Below are positions 41,576-50,583 of a stretch of DNA of 64,000 bases, one piece after another. Position 1 is the stretch's first letter. Every line of letters starts with the position of its first letter. The translations under genes were made by a program, and so were the position numbers. Origin of the DNA: Solirubrobacter deserti (GTDB lineage Bacteria > Actinomycetota > Thermoleophilia > Solirubrobacterales > Solirubrobacteraceae); NCBI RefSeq assembly GCF_003344625.1, contig NZ_QPKJ02000012.1, positions 4,970 through 68,969 of the forward strand. Direction: 5' to 3'. The notes beneath the pieces are model-generated. The model was not told where the DNA came from and made no database searches. It saw nothing but the letters and a program-made list of their open reading frames with translations.

Positions 41576-44479
41576 ATGAGGCGGAGCGCGATCACCGTGG
41601 TCGCGGCGGTGCTGTTCGCGAGCGTATTGACGATGCTCGCGCTGACGCGATCGACGACGCCCGTGGCGCCGACCAACGCTGCGTCGCCACTGGATCTCGT
41701 GCCCCCGCACAACGAGGCCGCCGAGCTGGCGGCCGCGGGCGGCGGCGCCACCCCGAACGAGACGCTGGACCTCGCGAAGAGCTCCGGTGAGGACGTGACG
41801 CTCGACATGGTCAAGCGCATGCGGGCCCAGGCGGACGCGGTCCCGGCCGCGGCCTCCGGCATCGCCTGGCAGCAGCTCGGCCCGTACAACATCGGCGGGC
41901 GCATGACCGACGTCGTCGCGGACCGCGACCATGCCAACACCGTGATCGGCTCGGCCGCGAGCGGCGGCATCTGGAAGAGCACGGACGGCGGCGCCAACTG
42001 GACGTCGATCTGGCCCGACCGGAACGTGCAGGCGATGGGCGCGATCGCCCAGGCGCCGGACCGCACGCTGTGGGCGGGCACGGGCGAGGCGAACCCGCCC
42101 GGCGGCGGCCTGACCTACTTCGGCGACGGCATCTACAAGTCGACCGACGAGGGCCAGACCTGGAAGCACATGGGCCTGCCCGACAGCGCCGCGTTCGGCC
42201 GGATCGCGGTCGATCCCAAGAACTCCAACCGCGTGTTCGCGGCGGCCACCGGCCACATCGCCCGCTCGGTCTCCCAGCGTGGCATCTACCGCACCGAGGA
42301 CGCGGGTGAGACGTGGGAGCGCGTGCTCGCGCCCGACACGCCGATGACCGGCGGCGTCGACCTCGAGATCCACCCGACCAACCCGGACATCGTCTACGCG
42401 TCGCTGTGGGACCACAAGCGCACGAACGGCACGCGCACCTACGGCGGGCTCGGCTCCGGCCTGTTCCGCTCCAAGGACGGTGGCGACACGTGGGAGCGGC
42501 TCGAGAACATCATCGACCCGCTGCCCGCGTACGACCAGACGCAGACCGGCCTCAAGAAGGACGCGAGCCTCGGCCGCATCGGGATCGCGCTGGCCCCGAG
42601 CAACCCGAACAAGCTTTACGTCGTCGCCGGCGGCCCGACGGGCCCGGACAAGGGCTTCTACTTCTCCAACGACGGCGGGGACACGCTGCGGGTCGGCGGC
42701 CGCGCGTACGCGAACAACGGCTTCCAGTGGTGGTTCGGGAAGATCTGGGTCGACCCGGAGGACGAGAACCACATCTTCAACGCCGACGTCAACCTGCGCC
42801 GTTCGACGGACGGCGGCATGAGCTGGGCCAACGTCACCAACGGCCCGACCTCGGTCCGTCCCCCGCTCCACGCCGACCAGCAGGGCATGGACTTCGACCC
42901 GTCGACGATCGACGGCGACCCGGCCACGCCGGTGCGGGTGTTCCTCGGCAACGACGGCGGCATGTGGCGGTCCGAGGCCGACGGCGTGACCAACTCGTGG
43001 GTCAAGGCGTCCAACCAGCCCTGGAACCAGAGCTACCACCTCGCGGTCTCCCCGTTCGACTGGAAGCGGCAGATCATCGGCCTCCAGGACAACGGCTCCA
43101 ACAAGACCTGGACGACTGCGGAGCCGTCGCCGTCCGATCCGGAGCTGCGCAACGTCTGGAACGACGCGGGCGGCGGCGACGGCCACTACAACGCGATCGA
43201 TCCGCACGACGACCGCATCTACTACACGTGCTCACAGTCGTCGGGAGCCGGCTCACACAGCTGCTGGCGGCGCATCGACAGCGAGACGGGCACGCAGGCC
43301 TCGCGCGTCGCACAGATCGATGCGCCGGGGCAGCGCTACACGACGGACGCGCCGATCGTGATCGACCCCAACACGCCGCCGAAGGCCGAGGACGGCTCCC
43401 AGCCGCCGAACGCGATCTACATCGGCGGCAACTACATCGGGCGCTCGCTCAACCGCGGCACGGCGTTCAGCGTGATCAGCCCGACCGACAGCACGCCGGC
43501 CGACCCGACGGACCCGACCGACGCGCTGCCCGGGGCCATCCCCGCCAGCGAGATCGACATCGGGCTCTACACGAACCTCTACGGCGCGGTCACCACCCTC
43601 GCGCCCGCGAAGTCCGCGACCCCGGTGCCGTTCGCGCAGGTCATCTACGCCGGCACGGACACGGGCCGTGTGTGGAAGACCGAGAACGCCGGCCAGACCT
43701 GGGAGCGCATGCAGGGTCTGCCCGAGCGCTGGGTCAACAAGATCGTCGCCGACCCGGACGACCCGAACCACGCCTACATCGGCTTCTCGGGCTTCCGCCA
43801 GGGCGATGATTCGGCCAGCGTCTGGGAGACCAAGGACGGCGGGGACACGTGGAAGAACGTGTCCTACAACATGCCCAACGGCCCGGTCGACATGCTCGAG
43901 TACGACCCGAGGGGCAACGTGCTGTTCGCGGCCACGGACGTCGGCGTGTTCGACCTCAAGGACGGCGACACGTCCTGGTACGAGATCAGCGTCGGCCTCC
44001 CGAACGTCCCGGTGCACGACCTCAAGCTGTCGGGTGACGGCAAGCGCCTGATCATCGCGACCTTCGGCCGCAGCAACTTCGTGCTGCCGCTGTTCACGGA
44101 CGCGGTCGACGGCGGCGGCGCCGGCGGCACCGCGGGCGGCTCGGTCCCGGCGACGCTCAGCCTGAGCGTCAACCCGGCGAGCTTCCCGACGTTCACGCCG
44201 GGTGTCGAGCAGGACTACCAGACCAAGACGACGGCCAACGTCATCAGCACCGCCGGTGACGCGACGCTCAGCGTGTCCGAGCCCGGTCACATGACCAACG
44301 GCGCGTTCTCGCTGCCCGAGCCGCTGCGGGTGGAGCTCTCCAAGTCGACGTGGACCGCACCGGTCTCCAACGACTCGGTGGATGTCACCTTCAAGCAGCT
44401 CATCAAGCGCACCGACGCGCTGCGCACCGGTACCTACAGCAAGACCCTGACGTTCACGCTCTCCACCACGAACCCGTGA
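41576..44479 (+). CDS. Secreted BNR/sortilin-type beta-propeller protein with shared C-terminal domain
   Basis: The 967-residue protein starts at the ATG at 41576 behind GAGGGAGG. An N-terminal hydrophobic helix (AITVVAAVLFASVLTMLAL) exports or anchors it. Many Asp-box/BNR repeats follow (GIWKSTDGGANWTSIW, GIYKSTDEGQTWKHMG, GIYRTEDAGETWERVL, LFRSKDGGDTWERLEN, RVWKTENAGQTWERMQ, SVWETKDGGDTWKNVS), as in VPS10/sortilin-like and xyloglucanase GH74-type propellers. GH74 catalytic Asp residues cannot be assigned, so binding is as likely as hydrolysis. The last 114 residues (44135-44479; GGSVPATLSLSV to LTFTLSTTNP) are the fifth copy of the shared domain. The stop overlaps the next ATG (TGATG). Confidence 0.9.
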   Translation: MRRSAITVVAAVLFASVLTMLALTRSTTPVAPTNAASPLDLVPPHNEAAELAAAGGGATPNETLDLAKSSGEDVTLDMVKRMRAQADAVPAAASGIAWQQLGPYNIGGRMTDVVADRDHANTVIGSAASGGIWKSTDGGANWTSIWPDRNVQAMGAIAQAPDRTLWAGTGEANPPGGGLTYFGDGIYKSTDEGQTWKHMGLPDSAAFGRIAVDPKNSNRVFAAATGHIARSVSQRGIYRTEDAGETWERVLAPDTPMTGGVDLEIHPTNPDIVYASLWDHKRTNGTRTYGGLGSGLFRSKDGGDTWERLENIIDPLPAYDQTQTGLKKDASLGRIGIALAPSNPNKLYVVAGGPTGPDKGFYFSNDGGDTLRVGGRAYANNGFQWWFGKIWVDPEDENHIFNADVNLRRSTDGGMSWANVTNGPTSVRPPLHADQQGMDFDPSTIDGDPATPVRVFLGNDGGMWRSEADGVTNSWVKASNQPWNQSYHLAVSPFDWKRQIIGLQDNGSNKTWTTAEPSPSDPELRNVWNDAGGGDGHYNAIDPHDDRIYYTCSQSSGAGSHSCWRRIDSETGTQASRVAQIDAPGQRYTTDAPIVIDPNTPPKAEDGSQPPNAIYIGGNYIGRSLNRGTAFSVISPTDSTPADPTDPTDALPGAIPASEIDIGLYTNLYGAVTTLAPAKSATPVPFAQVIYAGTDTGRVWKTENAGQTWERMQGLPERWVNKIVADPDDPNHAYIGFSGFRQGDDSASVWETKDGGDTWKNVSYNMPNGPVDMLEYDPRGNVLFAATDVGVFDLKDGDTSWYEISVGLPNVPVHDLKLSGDGKRLIIATFGRSNFVLPLFTDAVDGGGAGGTAGGSVPATLSLSVNPASFPTFTPGVEQDYQTKTTANVISTAGDATLSVSEPGHMTNGAFSLPEPLRVELSKSTWTAPVSNDSVDVTFKQLIKRTDALRTGTYSKTLTFTLSTTNP

Positions 44480-45723
44480 TGGAACCCCGGCCCAGGCGCT
44501 TCGGCGCCTGGGCCCCCCTCTTGGGCGTCGTGCTGGCGCTCGCGGGCTGCGGCCGCGCGGGCGCCGGTGAAGGCGGGCCGACCGTGCCCGTCGTGGTGAG
44601 CGCGCCGGTTTCGAGCGAGCCGTGGGTCGCCCGCTCGATCGAGGGCGGCGCGCGCCTGGCGGTCGAGGAGATCAACGAGGCCGGCGGCCTGGATCTGCAG
44701 GGCGGCAAGCGCCGGCTCGAGCTGGTCGTGCTCGACCACGGCTCCTCACCCGCGACCGCCCTGGCCAACGCGCGCGAGGCCGTGCGGCGCAAGGCCGCGG
44801 TGCTCTTGACCGACGGCACCGGCGTGGCGTCCACCGCCGACGTGACGGGGCCCGCGCAGATCCCGACGTTCATCCTCTTCCAGGGCGGGCGGAACCTGAT
44901 CAACCCGCAGCGCTGGCCGCACGTGTTTCGCCTGGCGCCCGCCGACGCGATCATGACCCGCCGGCTCGCGGACTACATCGCGCCCGCGAACCCCAAGGTC
45001 GCGCTGCTCAGCGACGACACCGACTACGGGGAGCAGGGCCGCGAAGCGCTGCGCGACGCGTTCGAGATCGACGAGGTCGAGGTCGTGTCCGAGCACGTGA
45101 TCCCGCGCGCGGCGCGTGACCTCGCGCCGCAGGTGCTGCAGGCACGCCGCGCGGGCGCGAACCGCGTCGTCGTGTGGGCGGGTGCGGCGACCGTGGCCGC
45201 GACCGTCGAGGCCGTCCACCAGGCGGGCTGGGACGTCGAGGTGCTGGCCGGCCAGACCGCCGAGGACCCGCTCGTGCGTCAGCGCCTGGCCGCCCACCCG
45301 GAGTGGATGCGCTCGCTGAAGTTCGTCTCCTCGCGGATCACGGCCGAGGTCGGCCCGAAGCCGTTCGAGGCCTTCCGCAAGCGCTACGAGGACCTGCTCG
45401 GCACCGACAAGGTCGGCGTCGAGCAGGACGGCCGCGACGTCATCCAGCCGCCCGACTGGGCCATGTACCCCTACGACGCGCTCAAGCTCGTCGCCGAGGC
45501 GGTCGACCAGGTCAACACGCTCGGGCAGCCGATGCTCGACACGCTCAACGGCGGCGCGAGCATCATCGGCGCCAACGGCGACCAACGCAGCTACAACGCC
45601 GAGTACCACGAGGGCATCTCGCCGACCGACACCTATATCGCCGGCTTCGACGGCTTCGTCTTCGGCCCCGTCGACGACGACCCGCTCGCCGGCTTGCTCC
45701 ATCCCGTCGACCAGCTGGACTGA
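44479..45723 (+). CDS. Substrate-binding lipoprotein, branched-chain amino acid (LivJ) type
   Basis: The 414-residue protein starts at the ATG that overlaps the preceding stop. A lipobox (LALAGC, Cys24) anchors it outside the membrane. The type I periplasmic-binding fold is clear: SIEGGARLAVEEINEAGGLD, ELVVLDHGSSPATALANARE, AVLLTDGTGVASTADVTG and KVALLSDDTDYGEQGREALR. The usual partners, permeases and ATPases, are absent, so it may serve a remote transporter or act as a sensor. Coupling to the BNR propeller protein is unusual and suggests a joint role in capturing breakdown products. Confidence 0.88.
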   Translation: MEPRPRRFGAWAPLLGVVLALAGCGRAGAGEGGPTVPVVVSAPVSSEPWVARSIEGGARLAVEEINEAGGLDLQGGKRRLELVVLDHGSSPATALANAREAVRRKAAVLLTDGTGVASTADVTGPAQIPTFILFQGGRNLINPQRWPHVFRLAPADAIMTRRLADYIAPANPKVALLSDDTDYGEQGREALRDAFEIDEVEVVSEHVIPRAARDLAPQVLQARRAGANRVVVWAGAATVAATVEAVHQAGWDVEVLAGQTAEDPLVRQRLAAHPEWMRSLKFVSSRITAEVGPKPFEAFRKRYEDLLGTDKVGVEQDGRDVIQPPDWAMYPYDALKLVAEAVDQVNTLGQPMLDTLNGGASIIGANGDQRSYNAEYHEGISPTDTYIAGFDGFVFGPVDDDPLAGLLHPVDQLD

Positions 45724-45768
45724 CGCCTACCGTCGGCGTATCGGGATTTCGATACGCGGCTGTAGGCG
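45724..45768. terminator. Bidirectional hairpin terminator between convergent genes
   Basis: Outer arms CGCCTAC and GTAGGCG and inner arms CGTATC and GATACG form one long interrupted stem just after the lipoprotein stop and before the convergent VOC gene ends. Confidence 0.7.
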
Positions 45769-45796
45769 CCCCGGACCAGCCTGGCCGAAGCGGTGG

Positions 45797-46237
45797 TCAG
45801 CCGAGCTGCTCGGCCAGCCCGAGGATGAAGCCCTCAGGGGTCCGCATGAAGCAGAGGCGGTAGTGGTCCTCGTACTGGGCGATCTCGTTGACGAGCTCCG
45901 CGCCGTGCCTGCGCAGGCGGGCGACGACGTCGTCGAGGCCTTCGACGGCGAACATGATGCGGCGGATGCCGAGCGCGTTCGTGGGCGCGTCGCGCGGCTC
46001 GGCTCGAACCGCCTCCGGCCGGTGGAACTTCGTCAGCTCGACGCGGCCGTGGCCGTCGGGCGTGCGGAGCATCGCGATGTCGGCGCGGACGTCGCCCAGC
46101 CCGATGACATCGCCCACCCACGGGCCCTCGACCTGCGTCTCGCCCTCGAGCTCCATGCCGAGCTCGCGGAAGAGCGCCTTGGCGGCCTCCATGTCCTCGA
46201 CAACGATGAGCACGTTGTCCATCCGTCGCAGCGTCAT
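45797..46237 (-). CDS. VOC-family (glyoxalase-like) protein
   Basis: The 146-residue protein starts at the ATG at 46237 behind AGGAGAC. Two beta-alpha-beta-beta-beta modules are visible: MTLRRMDNVLIVVEDMEAAK with FRELGMELEG, and IRRIMFAVEGLDDVVARLRR with LCFMRTPEGFILGLAEQLG. A metal site is likely built from His and Glu of the second module (Glu in the final PEGF segment). Family members include glyoxalases, dioxygenases and resistance proteins. The substrate is unknown. Confidence 0.9.
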   Translation of the reverse strand: MTLRRMDNVLIVVEDMEAAKALFRELGMELEGETQVEGPWVGDVIGLGDVRADIAMLRTPDGHGRVELTKFHRPEAVRAEPRDAPTNALGIRRIMFAVEGLDDVVARLRRHGAELVNEIAQYEDHYRLCFMRTPEGFILGLAEQLG

Positions 46238-46341
46238 GTCGTGTCTCCTGGTTCTGGCGGGCGGCGCCGGTCGCGGCCCCTTCGCTCGTTGAGCGGAGCC
46301 GATCGCACCCGCTCGACACCCGCACGGTCTAGGGTGCGCAC

Positions 46342-47613
46342 GTGCTCGACCCCCCGGCGCCGCCATTGAACCCGACGCCGGTCGTGCACGTCTCGCCGGT
46401 GACGCCCCGGGCCGCGCCGCTGGACCTGGCGTCGGCCTCGCTCGGGCAGGACGGGACCAAGCTCAAGCTCGTGGTTCGAACGCGCGGCCGCTACCAGCCC
46501 GCGGCGCTCACGGGGCGACGGCGTGCGCTGTGCCTGGACCTCACGCACGGACAGTCACGGGAAACGGTTGCGCTCTGCGTCGCAAGCGTGCGCGGCCGAT
46601 TGGTCCTGCGCCGCGACACCGCCGTCGTCGGCACGGTGTCCCGGAACGGGGGGAGGCTGACGGTGAAGTTCACGCCCGCCGACGCGGGACTGCCGTTCGG
46701 CTCGTTCCGGTGGTCGGTGCGCACCCGCTGGGGCGACCGCACGGACGCGCTGCCCCGCCGCGGCACGCTCGCGGCCCGCGCGCGCCTGCTCGCCACGCCC
46801 AGGTGCTTCGGCGCCGCCGCACTCGCGTCCGCGTGCCGCAACGAGAAGCTACGGACGGTCGTCAGCCCGACGCCGACCGAGGCCCTGCTCATCCCGGGCG
46901 CCCCGTGCACGGTGCTGGACGCGACGCCACTGCTCGCCCCTTGCCACTTCGGCGTCACGCCATCGCAGGCGCAGGAGACCGTCGCGCTGCTCGGTGACAG
47001 CCACGCGGAGCACTGGCGCGCCGCCCTCGACGTGGTCGCGCAGGCCAACCGCTGGCACGTGGTCGCGCTCACGCGCGGCGGCTGCCCGCTCACCGACACC
47101 CCGGTCCGTCACTACCCGGCAGCGCAGGCCGCCGAGTGCCAGGACTTCAACACCGCCGCCCGCCGCTGGCTCACCGACCACCCCGAGGTTCGCACGGTGT
47201 TCGTCGCCGCGCACGACCTGTCGCTGTTCGCCGGTGACGCGGTCGCCGGCTACCGGTCGGCGTGGCGGTCCCTCGCCCGAAGCGTGCAACGCATCTACGT
47301 GATCCGCGACACGCCGAGCCGGGTGAGCCTGGAGACCAGCGAGTGCGTGGAGCGCCTGCTGCGCGCACATGAGCCGATCGACTTCCACTGCGCCGAGCCG
47401 CGCGAGCTCGCTCTTCCGCCCGACCCGGAGGCCGAGGCCGCCCGCGCGCCCGGCGACGACCGCGTGCGGCTGCTCGACCTCTCGGACTTCATCTGCACGC
47501 CTGACCGCTGTCCACCCGTGGTCGGCGGCGTCCTCGTCCTCAAGGACCCGGACCACCTCACGCGCGCCTTCTCGACGACCCTCGGCCCCTACCTGCTGCG
47601 AGCGCTCGGCTGA
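46342..47613 (+). CDS. SGNH-hydrolase-domain protein (OatA-tail-like)
   Basis: The 423-residue protein starts at a GTG after an in-frame stop, so it cannot extend further upstream. Residues 25-150 are beta-rich. The SGNH domain covers about 190-423: block I LLGDSHAEHW (Ser220), Gly in TRGGCPL, Asn in the DFNTAARRWL region is uncertain, and the Asp-His pair in KDPDHLTRAF. Several Cys pairs (CRNEK, APCTVLD, APCHFG, ICTPDRCP) suggest an extracytoplasmic fold, and the domain normally follows an acyltransferase-3 membrane domain in O-acetylases. Here no membrane domain or signal peptide is visible, which is odd. Confidence 0.82.
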   Translation: MLDPPAPPLNPTPVVHVSPVTPRAAPLDLASASLGQDGTKLKLVVRTRGRYQPAALTGRRRALCLDLTHGQSRETVALCVASVRGRLVLRRDTAVVGTVSRNGGRLTVKFTPADAGLPFGSFRWSVRTRWGDRTDALPRRGTLAARARLLATPRCFGAAALASACRNEKLRTVVSPTPTEALLIPGAPCTVLDATPLLAPCHFGVTPSQAQETVALLGDSHAEHWRAALDVVAQANRWHVVALTRGGCPLTDTPVRHYPAAQAAECQDFNTAARRWLTDHPEVRTVFVAAHDLSLFAGDAVAGYRSAWRSLARSVQRIYVIRDTPSRVSLETSECVERLLRAHEPIDFHCAEPRELALPPDPEAEAARAPGDDRVRLLDLSDFICTPDRCPPVVGGVLVLKDPDHLTRAFSTTLGPYLLRALG

Positions 47614-47618
47614 ACGCG

Positions 47619-48119
47619 GTGTCTCCTCCCGGCCACCCCTCTGCGTCGCCCGAGGACGTCGCGCGAATTCACGACCACTACCGGCGGCTGGTGGAGCGTG
47701 TCGGCGAACCGGAGCGCGAGCCGTTGTTCCTCGAGGCCCTCTCGGCCGGAGAGCAGGCGTTGTACGTGCTGATCGCGGCGTGCGAGCAGATCCAGCTCGG
47801 GGGCTTCGAGCAGCTGTTCGTCGTCGCGCCGGCGCTCGCGCCGCTGGCCCCCGACGCGGCGGCGCTGGTCAAAGCACGTCGGTTCCAGCGCCTGTTCGAG
47901 CAGGCCAACGCCGTCGCGTTCGACGAGCCGCCGCGCAAGCGTGCGTCGAGCGAGTTCCGCCGGATGGTGCGCGCCGTCGAGTCCAGCGGCGAGCGGCTCA
48001 CGGCGCTCGACGAGGCTTTCGACGGGCTCATGGCCGATGCCCACGAGCGCATCGAGACCCACCTCGTGCGGTACGCAGAGAGCGTCCCGCACGAGTTCAA
48101 GGGCCTCGGCGAACGCTAG
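47619..48119 (+). CDS. DUF4375/DMP19-like protein
   Basis: The 166-residue protein starts at a GTG six bases after the SGNH stop. The segment AGEQALYVLIAACEQIQLGG followed by FEQLFVV resembles the core of DUF4375 (DMP19-like) proteins, where an N-x-GG-F motif precedes a helix; here it is L-GG-F. The rest is helical and charged (FRRMVRAVESSGERLTALDE). DMP19 is a DNA-mimic protein, but most relatives are uncharacterised. No signal peptide. It ends in a 4-base overlap with the convergent RTX gene. Confidence 0.7.
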   Translation: MSPPGHPSASPEDVARIHDHYRRLVERVGEPEREPLFLEALSAGEQALYVLIAACEQIQLGGFEQLFVVAPALAPLAPDAAALVKARRFQRLFEQANAVAFDEPPRKRASSEFRRMVRAVESSGERLTALDEAFDGLMADAHERIETHLVRYAESVPHEFKGLGER

Positions 48120-49384
48120 TCGAACACCTGGACGCCGATCGTCCCGGCCTGCAGGCCGCTCGTGTCGACCGTGTCCTGGCCGGCCAGCGTGTCGATCGCG
48201 AGCGTGTCCGCCGCTTCGGCGTGGCTGACGTTGACGGTGTGGGCGAGCCCGGTGAGCGTCGCCGTTCCCGCCACCACGATCTGGCCGGTGAGCGTGAGCG
48301 CGTCGTGGTCGGGCGTCGCGTCGACGGTGACCCGGTCCGGTTGGCCGTCTCCGCCCGCGGTGATCGGCAGCGGCGCGAGGCTGACGTCGACGAGCTGCGT
48401 CGGCGTGCGCCGCAGGTCGCCGACCGAGAACGTGTCCGCGCCGCCGCCCAGCACGGCGTCGACCTCCTCGAGATTGGTCAGCGCCATCACGGTGCTGCCG
48501 GTGCTGTGGGTCAACCGCAGCGCGCGGCCGTCGGCCTTCAACACGGACGCCTCGGACGCGTTCGAGCCCTCGAAGAACAGCGAGTCGCGGCTCTCGCCGC
48601 CGTCCACGACGTCACTTCCGTCCCCCGAGCGCCAGCTGAAGCGGTCGAAGTTGCCGCCGAGCTTCGCGACGTCGTGCCCCGCCCCGCCGCGGACGTCGTC
48701 GAACCCGTCGCCGCCGAGCAGGGTGTCGTCGCCCGGCCCGCCCAGCAGCGTGTTGTCGCCGCTGCCGCCGGCGAGGGTCAGGGTCATGGTCGCGACCGAG
48801 GCGCTGACGATGTCGTCACCGGCCGCGCCGTCCACCACGAGCCGGTCCGCGACTTCAGCACCCTCGAAGGTCACGTAGGTGGGCCCGAGAACGCCGAACG
48901 CCCCGATCGAGATTTGATCGTCGTCCTCACCGCCGGCGATCGTGATCCGGTCCGCGCCCGCTCCGAGCGCAGCCGCCACCTGGAACGTGTCCGTCGCCGA
49001 CAGGTCACCGACGCTCAGCACGTCGCTCGCGTCCGTGCCCGCGATGCGCACGATCCCCACCCTGTCCAGCTCCGCCTCGAACTTGCCGCTCACACGGACC
49101 GTCTCGTCCACCGCCGCGAGCTCGAACCGGCCCCCTTCGAGCGCGAGCGTCCCGACGTCGTTCACGCGCACGCTGTCGAACCGCGAGCGCGGGACCAGGA
49201 ACTCCGGGTCGCCGTCGCGACCGAAGTCCACTTCCAGGCGGGCGCCCCGCAGGACGAGCCCGGCCTCCTCCGCGTCGCGCACCACAAGCGTGCGCCCGTC
49301 GAAGGTGATGTCCGCCGCCGCCGCCGGCGGAGCGAGGATGGCGAGCGCGCCCAGCGCACCCGCGAGGGATCGGCTGAACCTCAT
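48116..49384 (-). CDS. Secreted RTX-type calcium-binding repeat protein
   Basis: The 422-residue protein has a signal peptide (GALGALAILAPPAAA). The mature part is a right-handed parallel-beta-type sequence. The central RTX nonapeptides are GGSGDNTLLGGPGDDTLLGG and GFDDVRGGAGHDV, flanked by weaker repeats such as VDGAAGDDIVSASV, DGSDVVDGGESRD and VLGGGADTFSVGDL. RTX repeats fold on binding calcium outside the cell. No enzymatic domain, adhesin domain or type I secretion gene is visible, and the Sec signal argues against type I export. A structural or calcium-binding surface role is likely. Confidence 0.87.
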   Translation of the reverse strand: MRFSRSLAGALGALAILAPPAAAADITFDGRTLVVRDAEEAGLVLRGARLEVDFGRDGDPEFLVPRSRFDSVRVNDVGTLALEGGRFELAAVDETVRVSGKFEAELDRVGIVRIAGTDASDVLSVGDLSATDTFQVAAALGAGADRITIAGGEDDDQISIGAFGVLGPTYVTFEGAEVADRLVVDGAAGDDIVSASVATMTLTLAGGSGDNTLLGGPGDDTLLGGDGFDDVRGGAGHDVAKLGGNFDRFSWRSGDGSDVVDGGESRDSLFFEGSNASEASVLKADGRALRLTHSTGSTVMALTNLEEVDAVLGGGADTFSVGDLRRTPTQLVDVSLAPLPITAGGDGQPDRVTVDATPDHDALTLTGQIVVAGTATLTGLAHTVNVSHAEAADTLAIDTLAGQDTVDTSGLQAGTIGVQVFD

Positions 49385-49412
49385 GCTCCGCCAGACGACG
49401 CGTCGGCGCTCC

Positions 49413-49440
49413 GCATTCCCGCCCAGCGCGCGGGGAATGC
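49413..49440. promoter_or_regulatory. Inverted repeat between divergent RTX and glycosyltransferase genes
   Basis: The 8-bp arms GCATTCCC and GGGAATGC are separated by 12 bases in an 83-bp intergenic region, so it may be an operator for one or both genes. Confidence 0.4.
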
Positions 49441-49467
49441 CCGTTCCGCGCGAGGCGTCTCCAGGGT

Positions 49468-50583
49468 GTGCGCATTCTCGTCACCACGACCGGGTCAGCC
49501 GGCCACTTCGGGCCCTTGCGGCCCTTCCTCGAGGCGATCCGCGACGCCGGGGGCGAGGTGCTCGTGGCGACCCGAACGTCCTCGGCCGAGGCGGTCGCCG
49601 CCGCCGGCTATGCGACGTGGCCGCTGGCCGAACCCCCTGCCGCGGAGCGCTCCGCGATCTTCGCCTCCACGCGCGGGCTCGCGCCCGTGCAGGCCAACGA
49701 GCGGGCGCTCACCGAGGTGTTCGCCGGCCTCGACGTGCATGCGGCGCTCCCGGGCATGTTCGACGCGATCAGCGCCTGGAGCCCGGACGTCGTGCTGTCG
49801 GAGGCGGGCGAGTTCGCGGGCCGGCTGGCGGGCGCGCACGTGGGGCTGCCGTTCGTGAAGGTCTCGATCTCCCAATACGCGGTCGAGGAGGAGCTGCTGG
49901 AGCAGACGGACGCCGCGTTGGCGCGCGCTCGCGACGCGCACGGGCTGCGGTCACCGGACCGGGAAGCGCTCGCCCACTTCACGTTGATGCCGCAAGTACT
50001 GGAGCAGCCGGCCCGGCCCGGGCCGCCGGAGCTGCGGCGCTTCCGCGAGCGCGACGCCCGCACCGGCGGACGCGGTCTCGCGCACCCCGATCCGCTGGTG
50101 TACTTGACGTTCGGCACGGTGGCCCCGCAGCGCGAGTTCTTCCCGGACCTCTACCGGGCGGCCATCGACGCGCTGGCGGCGCTGCCGGTCCGGCTGCTCG
50201 TCACCGTCGGGCGCGACCGCGATCCGCAACAGCTCGGGTCCGTCTCCGCCAACGTGCGCGTCGAACGCTGGGTCGAGCAGGCGAACGTCCTGCGCGACGC
50301 CTCGGCGGTGGTCTGCCACGGCGGGAGCGGGACGGTCCGCGGGGCGCTCGCGGAGAGCGTCCCGCTCGCGGTGCTGCCCATGTTCGCCGACCAACCGCAC
50401 AACGCGGCGCGCGTCCACGAGCTCGGCGCGGGCATCGCCGTCGGCGGGATCGACGAGCTCGCCGGCGCCGTCCGGACGCTGCTCGCCGACGAGCGCTACG
50501 CCGCCCGGGCGGCGGTCGTCGCCGACGAGATCCGCGCGCTGCCGACGGTCGACGCCGCCGCGCAGCAGCTCATCGACCCGTAG
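49468..50583 (+). CDS. UGT/MGT-type glycosyltransferase (GT1-like)
   Basis: The 371-residue protein starts at a GTG (MRILVTTTGSAGHFGPLRPF). The GT-B fold is supported by the donor-site segment VERWVEQANVLRDASAVVCH and GGSGTVRGALAESVPLAVLP with MFADQPHNAARV, close to the UGT signature. The acceptor domain holds PDVVLSEAGEFAGRLAGAHV. Relatives glycosylate macrolides, flavonoids or lipids. No biosynthetic cluster is adjacent, so the acceptor is unknown; detoxification is an option. Confidence 0.9.
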   Translation: MRILVTTTGSAGHFGPLRPFLEAIRDAGGEVLVATRTSSAEAVAAAGYATWPLAEPPAAERSAIFASTRGLAPVQANERALTEVFAGLDVHAALPGMFDAISAWSPDVVLSEAGEFAGRLAGAHVGLPFVKVSISQYAVEEELLEQTDAALARARDAHGLRSPDREALAHFTLMPQVLEQPARPGPPELRRFRERDARTGGRGLAHPDPLVYLTFGTVAPQREFFPDLYRAAIDALAALPVRLLVTVGRDRDPQQLGSVSANVRVERWVEQANVLRDASAVVCHGGSGTVRGALAESVPLAVLPMFADQPHNAARVHELGAGIAVGGIDELAGAVRTLLADERYAARAAVVADEIRALPTVDAAAQQLIDP

